Below, piece by piece: positions 43,971 through 54,124 of a stretch of DNA of 64,000 bases. The translations under genes were made by a program, and so were the position numbers. Numbering within the stretch: the stretch's first letter is position 1; every line of letters begins with the position of its first letter. Origin of the DNA: G016756615 sp035556195 (lineage in GTDB: Bacteria; Pseudomonadota; Alphaproteobacteria; Rhizobiales; Rhizobiaceae); NCBI GenBank assembly GCA_035556195.1, contig DATMFK010000061.1, positions 1-64,000 on the forward strand, in the 5' to 3' direction. The notes beneath the pieces are model-generated. The model saw only the letters and a list, made by a program, of their open reading frames with translations. It was not told the origin of the DNA and did not search any database.

Positions 43971-45653
43971 ATGGAACTCGACGCGATCACGCTGTCCGTC
44001 ATCCAGGCCGCGCTGCAGCAAACCTGCGACGAGATGGACCTGACCTTCTCCCGCGCCGCCTTTTCGCCCGTCATCGCCGAAGCGAACGACCGCTCCGACG
44101 GCATCTATTCGGCGCTCGACGGCTCCCTGATCGCCCAGGGGTCCCAAGGCCTGCCCGTCTTCGTCGGGGTCATGCAATATTCGACCAGGACACTGATCGA
44201 GATGATCGGGGATGGCCGATGCCTGCCCCCGGAACCAGGCGACATCTACATCGTCAACGATCCGTATCTCGGCGGGACGCATCTGATGGATGTGCGCTTC
44301 GTCATGCCGGTCTACCGAAGCGGCGCGATCTTCTGCTGGCTTTCCAACACCGGCCACTGGCCGGACATAGGCGGCGCCGTCCCCGGCGGCTTCTCCGCCT
44401 CTGCGACCGCCGTCGAACAGGAAGGCCTGAGGCTGCCCCCGGTGAAGCTGTTCAAGAAAGGCGTGCTCGATCCGGAGATCTACGCCATCATCACCTCGAA
44501 CATCCGCATCGCCGATCAGCGCATCGGCGACATCAAGGCGCAGGCCGCCGCGCTCATGGTCGGCGAGGAGCGGCTGGTCGCGATCCTCGATCGATACGGA
44601 GACGAAACGGTCTCGCTGGCCATTGCCGAACTGCGCCGCCGCGCGGCGGCCCAGATGAGGGCACATATCGGCGGGATAGCCGACGGCGTCTATAGGGCCG
44701 AGGCCTTCGTGGATTCGGACGGCGTGGTCGACGCGCCCCTGACCATCGCGCTTGCCGTAGAGAAGAAGGACGACCAACTCACCTTCGACTTCGCCGGCTC
44801 AAGCCCGCCCTGCGCCGGTCCGATGAACAGCGTCATCGCCACGACCCTGTCGTCGGTCTATCTCGCCATGCGGCATATCTTCCCCGACGTGGCGATCAAT
44901 GCCGGGGCGTTCGAGCCCCTGATCGTGAAGCGCCCGCACGGCACGTTCCTGGACGCATCCTATCCGCGCCCGGTTTCCGGCTGCGCGGCGGAAGTCTCCC
45001 AGCGCATTGCCGAGGCTGTGTTCGCCGCCATGGTGCAGGCCCTGCCCCAACAGGTTACAGCGGCGCCGGCAGGATCCAGCGGCAATTTCGCGCTGGGCGG
45101 CCACGACCCGGCGCGCCGGCGCGACTTCGTCATGTACCAGATCTCCGGCGGCGGATACGGCGGCAACGCCCGTCATGACGGCCTCTCCAACGGCTGCTCG
45201 ACCATCGGCATCTCGAAATCGCCGCCGGTCGAAGTGATGGAGCAGGCCTACCCGGTGCTCTATCGCCACTACGCGCTGCGCGAAGGGTCGGGCGGCGCCG
45301 GAACATATCGCGGCGGCTTCGGCCTGTCCTACGAGGTGGAGTTGCTGCGGGGCGAGGCGCGCGCGTCCTTCGTCATGGATCACGGCCGGTTCGGCCCGCA
45401 AGGTGTCCGTGGCGGAGCGGATGGTGCGGTCAACACGGTCACCGTGTTCCGGGACGGCAAGCCCCATACGCCGCCGCATCTCTCCAAGGAACAGGACATC
45501 CCGCTGAAAGCCGGAGACCGGGTCAAGGTCGGCACCCCTGGTGGGGGCGGCTACGGCGACCCGTTCCTGCGCGACCGCAATCTCGTGCGCCGAGACGTGG
45601 CGCTTGGCTACTATTCTGCGGAAGAGGCCACCGAGAAGTTCGGGCCATTCTGA
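43971..45653 (+). CDS. hyuB: hydantoinase/5-oxoprolinase family protein, subunit B (HyuB)
   Basis: A 560-residue partner of HyuA. Motifs include SGDGIYSALDGSLIAQG-like sequence (DRSDGIYSALDGSLIAQG), NDPYLGGTHL and a C-terminal TPGGGGYGDP, all typical. The ATG directly follows the hyuA stop. Cytoplasmic, acts as a complex with HyuA. Confidence 0.94.
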   Translation: MELDAITLSVIQAALQQTCDEMDLTFSRAAFSPVIAEANDRSDGIYSALDGSLIAQGSQGLPVFVGVMQYSTRTLIEMIGDGRCLPPEPGDIYIVNDPYLGGTHLMDVRFVMPVYRSGAIFCWLSNTGHWPDIGGAVPGGFSASATAVEQEGLRLPPVKLFKKGVLDPEIYAIITSNIRIADQRIGDIKAQAAALMVGEERLVAILDRYGDETVSLAIAELRRRAAAQMRAHIGGIADGVYRAEAFVDSDGVVDAPLTIALAVEKKDDQLTFDFAGSSPPCAGPMNSVIATTLSSVYLAMRHIFPDVAINAGAFEPLIVKRPHGTFLDASYPRPVSGCAAEVSQRIAEAVFAAMVQALPQQVTAAPAGSSGNFALGGHDPARRRDFVMYQISGGGYGGNARHDGLSNGCSTIGISKSPPVEVMEQAYPVLYRHYALREGSGGAGTYRGGFGLSYEVELLRGEARASFVMDHGRFGPQGVRGGADGAVNTVTVFRDGKPHTPPHLSKEQDIPLKAGDRVKVGTPGGGGYGDPFLRDRNLVRRDVALGYYSAEEATEKFGPF

Positions 45654-45811
45654 CCGCTCGGGGGCCGACGCGTTTCGCCGCGGACCTCGAGACGCTTGAT
45701 ACTCAGATTAAGCGGCCGATACGATAGCTCTCGTCCGGCAAGTCCTTTCATGCCACGGCGTCAACACTGCCGACCCGTCTGGGCGGCGGAGCAACCGAGA
45801 AATTCTTCGCG

Positions 45812-46723
45812 ATGCCAGTGTTCTCACGATTTGCGAAATATGTGGAAGAAGTCGTCCGACGCGGCTCAATCCGAAGCGCCGCGGAATGGCTGAACATCGC
45901 GCCTTCCGCGATCGATCGACAGATCCTCCTGGCCGAGAAGGAGCTCGGCGTGCCTCTGTTCGATCGGCTACCGCAGGGACTGCGGCTTACACCCGCAGGT
46001 GAGCACCTGATTCACAATCTGCGCCGCTGGAAGCGCGACTTCGAGACAGTGCGCTCCGAGATCGACGACATTCAGGGCCTGCAGGGCGGAAAAATCACCT
46101 TGGCGATCGCTGAGGCGGTTGCCGGCGAACTGATGGCGGGAATGCTGGCCGAATTCCATACCGAGCACCCTCGGGTGCTGGTGTCCCTGCATGTCGTCGG
46201 CGCCGGCGGCGTGCGCGAGATGGTGATGAGCGGCACCGCCGACATCGGCTTGACCTTCATGCCTACCGCCTATCGCGTCATGCGCGTCGAGCACTCCGTC
46301 GAGCTGACACCCGGCCTGGCCATGCTGCCGAGCCATGCGGTGGCCGCGCGCAAGGGGATCAACCTGCGCGATTGCCGCGACTTGCCGATCATCATGCCCG
46401 AGGAAGGGCTGCTTATCCGCAACAGCATCGACGCTGCTCTGTCCACCCTCGGCGTCACTCTCAACCCGGTAGCCGCTTCGACCAATTTCGCGATGACAAA
46501 AGCGATGATCTTCAACGGCATCGGCATCGGGCTGCTCACTCGGGCGGAGATCCTCGCCGAAATCCGTTCAAGCAGACTGGCCTTCGTGCCCCTTCTGGAT
46601 CCCGAGATCGCTCGCTCGGCACTTTCTCTCGTCACCTCGTCGAGCCCTTCGACGGCCGCAGCCAAGCTGTCCCGTATCATCGTGCGGGCCATGAACGAGA
46701 TGGCCGAGGAAAGAGGCATGTAG
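45812..46723 (+). CDS. LysR-family transcriptional regulator
   Basis: A 303-residue LysR protein. The HTH covers about residues 17-46 (RGSIRSAAEWLNIAPSAIDR) and the substrate-binding fold follows (ITLAIAEAVAGELMAG). It lies 158 bp after hyuB and 235 bp before the dehydratase gene, in the same direction. It is the likely activator of the downstream catabolic operon, perhaps through the palindrome at 46811-46832; a link to hyuAB cannot be excluded. Confidence 0.9.
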   Translation: MPVFSRFAKYVEEVVRRGSIRSAAEWLNIAPSAIDRQILLAEKELGVPLFDRLPQGLRLTPAGEHLIHNLRRWKRDFETVRSEIDDIQGLQGGKITLAIAEAVAGELMAGMLAEFHTEHPRVLVSLHVVGAGGVREMVMSGTADIGLTFMPTAYRVMRVEHSVELTPGLAMLPSHAVAARKGINLRDCRDLPIIMPEEGLLIRNSIDAALSTLGVTLNPVAASTNFAMTKAMIFNGIGIGLLTRAEILAEIRSSRLAFVPLLDPEIARSALSLVTSSSPSTAAAKLSRIIVRAMNEMAEERGM

Positions 46724-46810
46724 CCTACGCAATAATCACCCGGCGCTCTAATTTATCGAACGCCACCCCCGAAAAATAGCTATTGATATCGCGTTTTGTT
46801 GCGTCTTATG

Positions 46811-46832
46811 GTTCCCCTTAACAAAAGGGAAC
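46811..46832. promoter_or_regulatory. GTTCCC/GGGAAC palindrome upstream of the catabolic operon
   Basis: GTTCCC (46811-46816) and GGGAAC (46827-46832) flank CTTAACAAAA, a 22-bp symmetric site about 130 bp before the first operon gene. Size and place suit a LysR-type or other operator; the spacing is not the classical T-N11-A. Confidence 0.5.
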
Positions 46833-46958
46833 ACAAAAACAGATCGCCCCACAGGCTCCAAAGAAGAGTCGTGGGCCGCGGAGCAAGCGATCTCACCAGA
46901 CTCCCAACATGCAGAGATTCGCGGCCACGACAGTGGCGCGCAGAAGAGAGTTGTTGCC

Positions 46959-48011
46959 GTGACGGAAGCCAGTCTCGATATCTCCGAGTTCATGTCATAT
47001 GTCGGCAAGGACCTGCCGCAGCCGGAGCAGTTCAATTACGATGTGACGCGCGACGGCATCCGTCATTTCGCTTATGCGGTGCCGGACACCAACGCGCTTT
47101 ATCTCGAGGACGAATATGCAGCGACCACCCGCTGGCGCGGCATCATAGCCCCCCCGGGATACCTGTATGCGCATGGGTCTCCGGCCTGGCTCGGGAAATA
47201 TCCCGGCATCAGGGATACGGAGGGAAAGGAACTCTCAAACGCCGACAATGCAACCGAGGAGTGGGAATTCTACAAGCCCGTCCGTCCCGGCGACACGGTC
47301 CATTCCTACGGCAAGATCGAAGACGCCACCATCAAATCCTCACGCAAGCTCGGCCAGTGCGTCCTGGTCAAGGAGGGCATGCGTTTCACCAATCAGCGCG
47401 GCGAGATTGTTGCCAGGCTCCATTCCTACAGTTTCCGTTTTGACGGCGACGCCGTCGCCTCGAGCGGTGGCGTGGGACAGTCCTACCCGCCTCTCGCGGA
47501 CGACCAGTTCACCCGTAATGTCGCCACGCCGCCACTTCTGCCCGGCACGCAGCCGACCCCTTCGCGTCTGTATCACGATCGGCTCTGGTTCGAAGACGTC
47601 AGGGTGGGCGATCCGATTCCTAACTGGGAATTCGGGCCATTGATGGCTTTCGATATCGGGCGCTTCAATGCGACCACCATCGGCACCGGCTATGATCGGA
47701 TCGGACGTACCGGTCATATCCCCGACGCTTTCGCACCGGGTGTCCTGCGGATCCAATGGTTCGGAGCGATGCTCACGCGTTGGGGCGGTCCGAACAGTTG
47801 GGTGACGCGCATCTCCCAGCGCAACGAAGAGTGGGTCCTCGTCGGCTTCAAGATCATTTGCGGTGGTCGCGTGACGGGCAAGAAGGTCGTTGATGGCCGG
47901 TGCCTGGTGGATCTCGATATCTGGTGCGACAGCGAGCTCGGCTTCCGCACAAATAGCGGCACGGCCGAGGTCGAGCTCGAGAGCCGCGAACATCCGACAT
48001 TGCCTCGCTAG
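46959..48011 (+). CDS. double-hotdog (MaoC/FAS1-like) dehydratase
   Basis: A 350-residue protein with two hotdog domains. The N-terminal half has an FAS1-like dehydratase pattern (RWRGIIAPPGYLYAHG), the C-terminal half a MaoC-like region (VGDPIPNWEFGPLMAFDIGRFN, then HIPDAFAPGVLRIQWFG). Such enzymes hydrate or dehydrate acyl-CoA thioesters. No signal peptide. First gene of a tight operon with an acyl-CoA synthetase and enoyl-CoA hydratase, which supports a CoA-thioester role. Substrate unknown. Confidence 0.85.
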   Translation: MTEASLDISEFMSYVGKDLPQPEQFNYDVTRDGIRHFAYAVPDTNALYLEDEYAATTRWRGIIAPPGYLYAHGSPAWLGKYPGIRDTEGKELSNADNATEEWEFYKPVRPGDTVHSYGKIEDATIKSSRKLGQCVLVKEGMRFTNQRGEIVARLHSYSFRFDGDAVASSGGVGQSYPPLADDQFTRNVATPPLLPGTQPTPSRLYHDRLWFEDVRVGDPIPNWEFGPLMAFDIGRFNATTIGTGYDRIGRTGHIPDAFAPGVLRIQWFGAMLTRWGGPNSWVTRISQRNEEWVLVGFKIICGGRVTGKKVVDGRCLVDLDIWCDSELGFRTNSGTAEVELESREHPTLPR

Positions 48012-48022
48012 GAATTCCCGAC

Positions 48023-49051
48023 GTGACCGAGATCGTATCGCCAAGCCTCGTCGACCTGCTGCCCAAGGCCGAGCTCCACGCTCACATCGAAGGCACGATC
48101 GAACCTGAGATGGTCCTGGATCTCGCGGCTCGCAATGCCGTCGACTTCCCGCACAGTTCGATCGAATCTCTTCTGGCCACATATGAGTTCGCCAACCTCG
48201 CCGGATTTGGCGCCGTCTATCAGAGCAATTCCCGCGTGCTGTGCACGGCACGTGATTTCCACGAATTGACGCTGGCCTATGCGCGGCGCGTTCGTGCCGA
48301 CAACGTGACCCACATCGAAATAGCGTTCGCACCGCAGGGCGCCTCGCACCGCGGCGTCGACGCCGATGCCGCGCTCGAGGCGGTGCTCGACGCCATGGAC
48401 GAAGCGAAGGCCGAGCTGGGCATGACGGGCGGCGTCATCCTGGGTTGCCAACGCAATCGAGGCGAGGAGGATGGGCTGCGCATGCTGCGCGCCGCGAAGC
48501 CTTACCGCGATCGTATCCTGGCGCTCGGCCTCGCCAGCATGGAAGTCGGGTTCCCGCCCCGGCTGTTCGCCCGCATGTTCGACGAAGCGCGCGACCTGGG
48601 CTGGAAGACTGTCGCGCATGCCGGTGAAGAAGGCCCGCCAGAATACATCTGGGAAGCGCTCGACATCCTCAAGGTGGACCGCATCGACCACGGAGTGCGC
48701 GCCGAAGAAGATCCCAAGCTCATGCAAAGGCTGGCCGAGGAGCAGATCCCTCTTACCGTCTGCCCACTGTCGAATGTTTATCTGAAGGTATTTCCCAGTC
48801 TTGCCGAGCACAACATAGCCCGCCTGCTGAGGGCCGGCCTTCTCGTCACCGTCAATTCGGACGACCCGCCCTATTTCGGCGGCTACGTCAACACGAACTA
48901 TTCCGAGTGCCAGCAGCAACTCGGCGTCACCGACTCCGAGATCATCCAGCTCGCCAAGAACAGTTTCACCGGGTCATTCATGCCCGCTTCCGAAAAGGCT
49001 GCAGCCATAGCAGCCGTAGAGGCGGCAGCGCGCGCCCTGAAAACAAACTGA
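48023..49051 (+). CDS. adenosine/adenine deaminase family amidohydrolase
   Basis: A 342-residue zinc deaminase. Ligands and active-site residues: H19 and H21 (ELHAHIEG), H199 and E202 (HAGEE), H223 (IDHG), D280 and D281 (NSDDP). The stretch EGPPEYIWEALDILKVDRID is that of bacterial adenine deaminases (COG1816) rather than classical adenosine deaminase. It would release ammonia, or an amine, from position 6 of a purine. It follows the dehydratase by 11 bp, an odd partner for beta-oxidation-like genes. Confidence 0.88.
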   Translation: MTEIVSPSLVDLLPKAELHAHIEGTIEPEMVLDLAARNAVDFPHSSIESLLATYEFANLAGFGAVYQSNSRVLCTARDFHELTLAYARRVRADNVTHIEIAFAPQGASHRGVDADAALEAVLDAMDEAKAELGMTGGVILGCQRNRGEEDGLRMLRAAKPYRDRILALGLASMEVGFPPRLFARMFDEARDLGWKTVAHAGEEGPPEYIWEALDILKVDRIDHGVRAEEDPKLMQRLAEEQIPLTVCPLSNVYLKVFPSLAEHNIARLLRAGLLVTVNSDDPPYFGGYVNTNYSECQQQLGVTDSEIIQLAKNSFTGSFMPASEKAAAIAAVEAAARALKTN

Positions 49052-49077
49052 ACCGAACAGCGTCCGAGGAGAAACTC

Positions 49078-51264
49078 TTGAACGTGCCTTGCACACCCGC
49101 GCGCAAAAGCGCCACCAGCGGCAAATCCATGGCGGCGCTGCTCAATCCTGCTTCGATGGCGCTTGTCGGCGCCAGCGGTCGCGCCAGCAGCGTCAGCTTC
49201 ACCTCGCGATTCCTGCAGACCAATGAAGAGCTCGGATATGAAGGCGAGATCTACCTGATCAATCCCAACCGCGAGACGATTCTCGGTCGAAAGTGCTGGA
49301 AGAATCTTGACAGCCTGCCGGCCACCCCCGACCTGGTCATCATCAACCTGCCCGACGAAAAAGTTCTTCCCGCTGTCCGCGAAGCGCTGGGCTGCGGCTC
49401 GCGGGCACTCATGATCCATTCGGGCGGATTTGCCGAACGCGGAACAGCCGGGATCGAACGCGAGCTCGAGCTCCAACGCCTCTGCGCGGAGGCCAACGCG
49501 GCCGCGCTCGGACCGAATTGCCTCGGCCTCATCAACATGACCGAAGCCGTATCTCTGTCGAGTTTCAGGCTGTCGCCCACCCTGGTCAAGGGCTCGGTCG
49601 CCCTGATAAGCCAGAGCGGTTCCGTGGCGGGCATATTGATGCATGTGGCCGGCCGCCATGGTGTCTCGTTCGCCGCCAGCACCGGCAACGAAGCGGTGAC
49701 GACAACGGAAGACCTCATCGAATACGCGATCGACGACGAGGCAACGAAGCTCATCGTCTGTTTCATCGAGGCCCTGCGCCGGCCCGAACGACTGTTCGAA
49801 CTGGCCGCACGAGCCCATCGCGCGGGCAAGCCGATCATCGTCCTGAAAGCCGGGCTCACCGAAAGGGGCGGCGAGGTTTCTCGCGGGCATACAGGCGCGC
49901 TCGCGGGTTCCGGCGCGATCTATCGCCAGGCGTTCTCCCAGGCGGGCATTATCCTTGTCGAGGATTTCGACGAACTGGCGCAGACGGTCGAGTTGATGGC
50001 GACGATCAAGTCCCTGCCAGGCGGCTGCCGTGTCGGCATGCTCGGCACTTCCGGCGGCGAACTCGGCAACGTCACCGATATGTGCGTCGAGTTAGGCGTC
50101 GAATTGCCCCCGCTGGCCCCCGAAACGATCAAGCAATTGCAGGATTGGCTCGTCCTTCCGGACGATGTCTACCCTCGGAATCCGGTCGATGCCGGCACGG
50201 GCTTCAATTTCGCTGGAACTTATCAGGAGCGGATGCGCGGTGCCATACGTGCGGTGGCCACCGACCCCGCGGTGGACGTCGTGATGGTCGTGCAAGGCTT
50301 TCACCGCGAAGGCGACGACATCGGCCTGTCCTTGAATCGAGAGATCATGGACGCGGCGGCCAAGGAATCTTCAGCCACGGGCAAACCGACCGTGGTCCTG
50401 GCCTGCCAGTCGGGCCGCCTCGATGCCGACGTCATGGCCGAGATCAGATCCGCCGGCGTGCCGGCCCTTCAGGGCGCGCGGGAAGGATTGAGGGCCGTAG
50501 CGCATCTCGGCCGCTATATCGCTTTCCAAGCCCGCCAAGATACAGCGCAGGAAAGAAGTTCCCCGGCCTGGCGAAGGGCACTGCCTCTTCATTGGCGCAA
50601 CGGCCTCGTTCCGCAGAGCGAGCTGTTCGGCCTGCTCGAGGAAGCAGGCCTGCCTGTCACCCGCCACGGCGTCGCCCGCACCATCGACGACGCCGAAAGG
50701 CTGGCATCTGCCCTCGGCAACGAGGTCGTGATGAAAATCGACACGGGCCGCGTGGTGCACAAGAGCGACGTGGGGGGGGTTGCGCTCGGCGTTACGCCTG
50801 ACACCGCAGCCGGCAACTTCACGAGACTTGTCAATTGCGTGCAGCCGCCGGTCGGCAGCGAGAGCGGGGAGGCGATCTTCGTCGCCGAGCAACTCTCCGG
50901 CGGAGTCGAATTCTATATCGGCGCCAAGCGGGACGACACCTTCGGCACCGTCGTGGTCCTTGGCATGGGGGGACGGCTGCTCGAAATCGTTGGCCGCACC
51001 GCACCACTGGTCATGCCCTTCACCGACGATGACGCCATGGAAGCGATATCGCGAAGCGGATCTCTATCGTTTCTCGACGGTTTCCGGGGCGGTCCCAAGG
51101 CAAATATCCGGGCGCTTGCCGGTCTTGTCGCCAAGGTCGGCGCTTATGCCGCCTCACTAGGCAACGCCCTTGAAGTGCTCGACCTCAATCCTGTGATCGT
51201 AACGAGGGATCACCCCGGCGGCTGCATCGCCGATGCCCGCCTCATTCTGAGAACGGAGAATTGA
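49078..51264 (+). CDS. ADP-forming acyl-CoA synthetase (fused alpha-beta)
   Basis: About 728 residues. Domain order: CoA-binding Rossmann domain (LNPASMALVGASGRASS), succinyl-CoA-ligase-like domain with the phospho-His motif RGHTGALAG, then an ATP-grasp domain (KIDTGRVVHKSDVGGV). It joins CoA to a carboxylic acid using ATP and yielding ADP. I place the start at TTG 49078, 6 bases after GAGGAG; GTG 49084 or ATG 49129 are alternatives, the last being just before the conserved region. It follows the deaminase by 26 bp. Confidence 0.9.
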   Translation: MNVPCTPARKSATSGKSMAALLNPASMALVGASGRASSVSFTSRFLQTNEELGYEGEIYLINPNRETILGRKCWKNLDSLPATPDLVIINLPDEKVLPAVREALGCGSRALMIHSGGFAERGTAGIERELELQRLCAEANAAALGPNCLGLINMTEAVSLSSFRLSPTLVKGSVALISQSGSVAGILMHVAGRHGVSFAASTGNEAVTTTEDLIEYAIDDEATKLIVCFIEALRRPERLFELAARAHRAGKPIIVLKAGLTERGGEVSRGHTGALAGSGAIYRQAFSQAGIILVEDFDELAQTVELMATIKSLPGGCRVGMLGTSGGELGNVTDMCVELGVELPPLAPETIKQLQDWLVLPDDVYPRNPVDAGTGFNFAGTYQERMRGAIRAVATDPAVDVVMVVQGFHREGDDIGLSLNREIMDAAAKESSATGKPTVVLACQSGRLDADVMAEIRSAGVPALQGAREGLRAVAHLGRYIAFQARQDTAQERSSPAWRRALPLHWRNGLVPQSELFGLLEEAGLPVTRHGVARTIDDAERLASALGNEVVMKIDTGRVVHKSDVGGVALGVTPDTAAGNFTRLVNCVQPPVGSESGEAIFVAEQLSGGVEFYIGAKRDDTFGTVVVLGMGGRLLEIVGRTAPLVMPFTDDDAMEAISRSGSLSFLDGFRGGPKANIRALAGLVAKVGAYAASLGNALEVLDLNPVIVTRDHPGGCIADARLILRTEN

Positions 51265-51267
51265 CCA

Positions 51268-52092
51268 ATGACGGCCTATTCGCTGATCAGTTTCGATGTC
51301 GTTGCCGAAGTCGCCACCCTGACATTGCGGCGGGCCAACAAGGTCAACGCGATAACCGACCAGATGAATGTCGAACTGCATGACGCGTTGGACCGCATCG
51401 CTGCGACGCCGGCGATCAAGGTCGTCGTACTCACCGGTGAAGGCAGGGCATTCTCGGCCGGCTACGACGTCGGTGAAGGCGACGACATGCCGAAGCGCAC
51501 CCCTGCCTATTGGAAACATCACTTTTCGCTTGCATTCCGAACCTTGCGCCGGATCTGGACCCTGCCCCAACCGGTCATCGCCAAGGTCCGCGGCGCCTGT
51601 CTCGGCGGGGGGATGGCGCTCAGCCTTGCCAGCGATCTGACTTATGCGGCGGAGGATGCCTTCTTCGGCGATCCCGAGATCCGTTTCGGGGGAGGCGGCA
51701 ACATGTTTCCGGTGCTGCAATGGGTGCTCGGCCCTAAAACGCTCAACGAGCTGATGCTTACCGGCCGCAACGTCTACGCCGACGAAGCCCTCCGCCTAGG
51801 TATGGTCAACGAGGTTCTCGCAGCCGATGCGCTCGACGCGCGCGTCGACTTGATTGCACGGCACATGTGCCTGCTTCCTGACGGCACGTTGGCAAGGAAC
51901 AAGGCTGCCACGAGGCGCTGGTACGAACAGATGGGCATGTCCGCAATGGTGGGATCGAGCGAGGACAATTCGGTCCTCGGCCTGAGCACAGCATCTGAAA
52001 CAGAGTTCACTCGGATTTCCAAAAAGGACGGCGTCTCTGCGGCGCTACGCTGGCAGAAGGCGCGCTTCGCCGAGGTGGGAGCGTTCCGATGA
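51268..52092 (+). CDS. enoyl-CoA hydratase/isomerase family protein
   Basis: A 274-residue crotonase-fold enzyme. Oxyanion-hole parts are AFSAGYDVGEGDD and GACLGGGMALSLASDL; a Glu in FGDPEIRFGGGGNMF matches one catalytic glutamate, while the usual second glutamate position seems to be Gly. It may therefore not be a simple hydratase. It begins 3 bp after the synthetase and overlaps the ABC permease by 4 bp. Confidence 0.9.
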   Translation: MTAYSLISFDVVAEVATLTLRRANKVNAITDQMNVELHDALDRIAATPAIKVVVLTGEGRAFSAGYDVGEGDDMPKRTPAYWKHHFSLAFRTLRRIWTLPQPVIAKVRGACLGGGMALSLASDLTYAAEDAFFGDPEIRFGGGGNMFPVLQWVLGPKTLNELMLTGRNVYADEALRLGMVNEVLAADALDARVDLIARHMCLLPDGTLARNKAATRRWYEQMGMSAMVGSSEDNSVLGLSTASETEFTRISKKDGVSAALRWQKARFAEVGAFR

Positions 52093-52943
52093 CCGACACG
52101 AGCACCGAGCGTCCCGCAATGGAGCGTCCCTGGCTCGACCGCGTCATCGGCATCGACTCGGTCCGGCTCTCCACCGAAGCAAGGCGGTTTCTCACCTGGC
52201 TGGCAAGCGCCGTTCTGCTGCTGGCATTCTGGCAATGGTACGTGGTTCGTTTTGAGGTTTCGCCGGGGGTCTTTCCGTCGCCCTTGGCGGTGTGGGAGTC
52301 CCTCTATGCCAACCTGGCCGACGGCACGTTTGTCGGCGACCTCGCCGTTACCATGAAGGAGGTGCTGATCGGCTTTTTCGGCGGGAGCATTCTCGGGTTC
52401 ATTCTGGCCCTGGTGATCTCCGAGTTCCAGTCGGCGCGCACGATCCTCTATCCCTACGTCATTGCCTTCCAGGCGGTGCCCAAGACGGCGCTGGCGCCGA
52501 TGTTCCTGATCTGGTTCGGCTTCGGCATCGAATCCAAGGTGGCGCTCGTCGTCTCGACGGTGTTCTTTCCGGTGCTCATCAACACGCTGTCGGGCCTGGA
52601 ACGCACGGATCCCGATCAACTGGACATGCTGCGCGCCTATTGCGGTCGGCGCTGGAGGGTGTTCTTGCGGGTCAAGCTCCCGAGTGCGATGCCGCCGCTT
52701 TTCGCGGGTCTCGAGCTGGCGATCGTGTTGGCGGTTATTGCGGCCGTCGTTTCCGAATTCCTGGGTGCGGTCGGTGGCCTCGGCTATCGCATCCTGACCT
52801 TCAACACCAATCTCGATATGGCGGGACAGTTCGCAGCGCTGATCCTGCTCTCGATAACGGGCTTCGTCCTGCACGCCATCATCAGGCAGATCGGCCTGCG
52901 TGTGGTGTTCTGGGGACGCGCCAGGGAAGGCAGTACGACCTGA
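52089..52943 (+). CDS. ABC transporter permease (TauC/SsuC type)
   Basis: A 284-residue permease of the nitrate/sulfonate/bicarbonate family with six helices and the coupling loop DQLDMLRAYCGRRWRVFLRV. The ATG overlaps the enoyl-CoA hydratase stop by 4 bp, so importer and enzymes are translationally linked. Substrate unknown. Confidence 0.93.
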   Translation: MTDTSTERPAMERPWLDRVIGIDSVRLSTEARRFLTWLASAVLLLAFWQWYVVRFEVSPGVFPSPLAVWESLYANLADGTFVGDLAVTMKEVLIGFFGGSILGFILALVISEFQSARTILYPYVIAFQAVPKTALAPMFLIWFGFGIESKVALVVSTVFFPVLINTLSGLERTDPDQLDMLRAYCGRRWRVFLRVKLPSAMPPLFAGLELAIVLAVIAAVVSEFLGAVGGLGYRILTFNTNLDMAGQFAALILLSITGFVLHAIIRQIGLRVVFWGRAREGSTT

Positions 52944-52973
52944 CGATCCACCAAAGAACAGAGGGGTAACAAC

Positions 52974-54056
52974 ATGCGCAGCTTCACACGATATCTCGCA
53001 CTCGCAACCGCGACGGCCGTTCTGCTCAGTACCGGAACCGCGCCGACCCTTTCAGCCGAACTCAAGAAGGTCACCTATGCCATAGCGACGGCCGATCTGA
53101 ATGTCGGCTATCCCTTTGCGACGCTTGCCAAAGCGTTGGGGTACTTCGAAGAGGAAGGACTGGACGTCGACATCGTGCCCGGCCAATCCTCGGCCACAAC
53201 GGCGCAGCTCCTACTCACAGGCCGAGCCGACGTTGGCGTCGCGCAGCCCGACCCTGTCATGATCCAGCGCGCCAATCAGAAGATTCCGCTGATTTCGTTC
53301 TATGCGGTGAGCCGTCGCGGCACCAACGTCTTCGTGGTTGCGCCGGACTCGCCTCTGCAGGGCGTGAAGGACTTCAAAGGCAAGAAGGTCGGTGTCGGAG
53401 ATCTGGGCTCCGGATCGGTCACCTATCTGCGTGCCCGCCTCATCGATGAAGGGATGAGCATGAGCGACGTTCAGCTTGTCGCCACGGGCTATGGAACGCC
53501 CGGCTTCGAGGCCCTCAAGAACGGCGTCGTCGACGTCGCCGTAAGCTTTACCGGCGGAGTGGCTCGAATGTCGGTAGCCGGCTACAAGATCCGATCGCTT
53601 CCTCAGTCGGCAGACGAGGAGAACCAATACAGCTACAATCTTTACGCCACCAGTGACTACATCGAGGCCAATCCGGATGTCATCAAAGGGATCGGTCGCG
53701 CGACGGCTAAAGCCACGATATTCCTCAAGAACAACCCGGAGGCCGCCGTTCGCGCCTTCTGGGCCTATGCGCCGGACCGGGCGCCGAAGGATCCGAACGA
53801 TGCGGCGGCGATGGAGCGCGACCTTTCCATCCTCAAGGCACAGCTCCGCGACATGGGGGCCGACAGCAATCCTGACGACTTCCCCTGGGGCAGCCAGGAT
53901 GTGGCAGTCTTCGACAAGATCCAGAAATATCTGATTGCTGCCGAGCAGATCAAAACGCCGGCCGACCCGTCAAGCTTCTTCACCAACGAGTTCGCGGCGG
54001 CCTATGTCGACTTTGACACTGCGCCGATCGCTACGGCCGCCAAGAACGCCAAGTAA
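52974..54056 (+). CDS. ABC transporter substrate-binding protein (SsuA/THI5-like)
   Basis: A 360-residue periplasmic receptor with a signal peptide of about 28 residues ending LSA before ELKKVTYAI. The NVGYPFATLAKALGYFEEEG start and GRADVGVAQPDP belong to the NMT1/THI5-like family, which binds sulfonates, pyrimidines, riboflavin or aromatic acids. It sits between the permease and ATPase genes. The ligand is the key unknown of the operon. Confidence 0.92.
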   Translation: MRSFTRYLALATATAVLLSTGTAPTLSAELKKVTYAIATADLNVGYPFATLAKALGYFEEEGLDVDIVPGQSSATTAQLLLTGRADVGVAQPDPVMIQRANQKIPLISFYAVSRRGTNVFVVAPDSPLQGVKDFKGKKVGVGDLGSGSVTYLRARLIDEGMSMSDVQLVATGYGTPGFEALKNGVVDVAVSFTGGVARMSVAGYKIRSLPQSADEENQYSYNLYATSDYIEANPDVIKGIGRATAKATIFLKNNPEAAVRAFWAYAPDRAPKDPNDAAAMERDLSILKAQLRDMGADSNPDDFPWGSQDVAVFDKIQKYLIAAEQIKTPADPSSFFTNEFAAAYVDFDTAPIATAAKNAK

Positions 54057-54124
54057 GCAAGTCCAGCAGCGGAGCGTTCCCGCGCTCCGCGCCTCCCACG
54101 ATCACTCAATGAGCGGAGCCTGCA

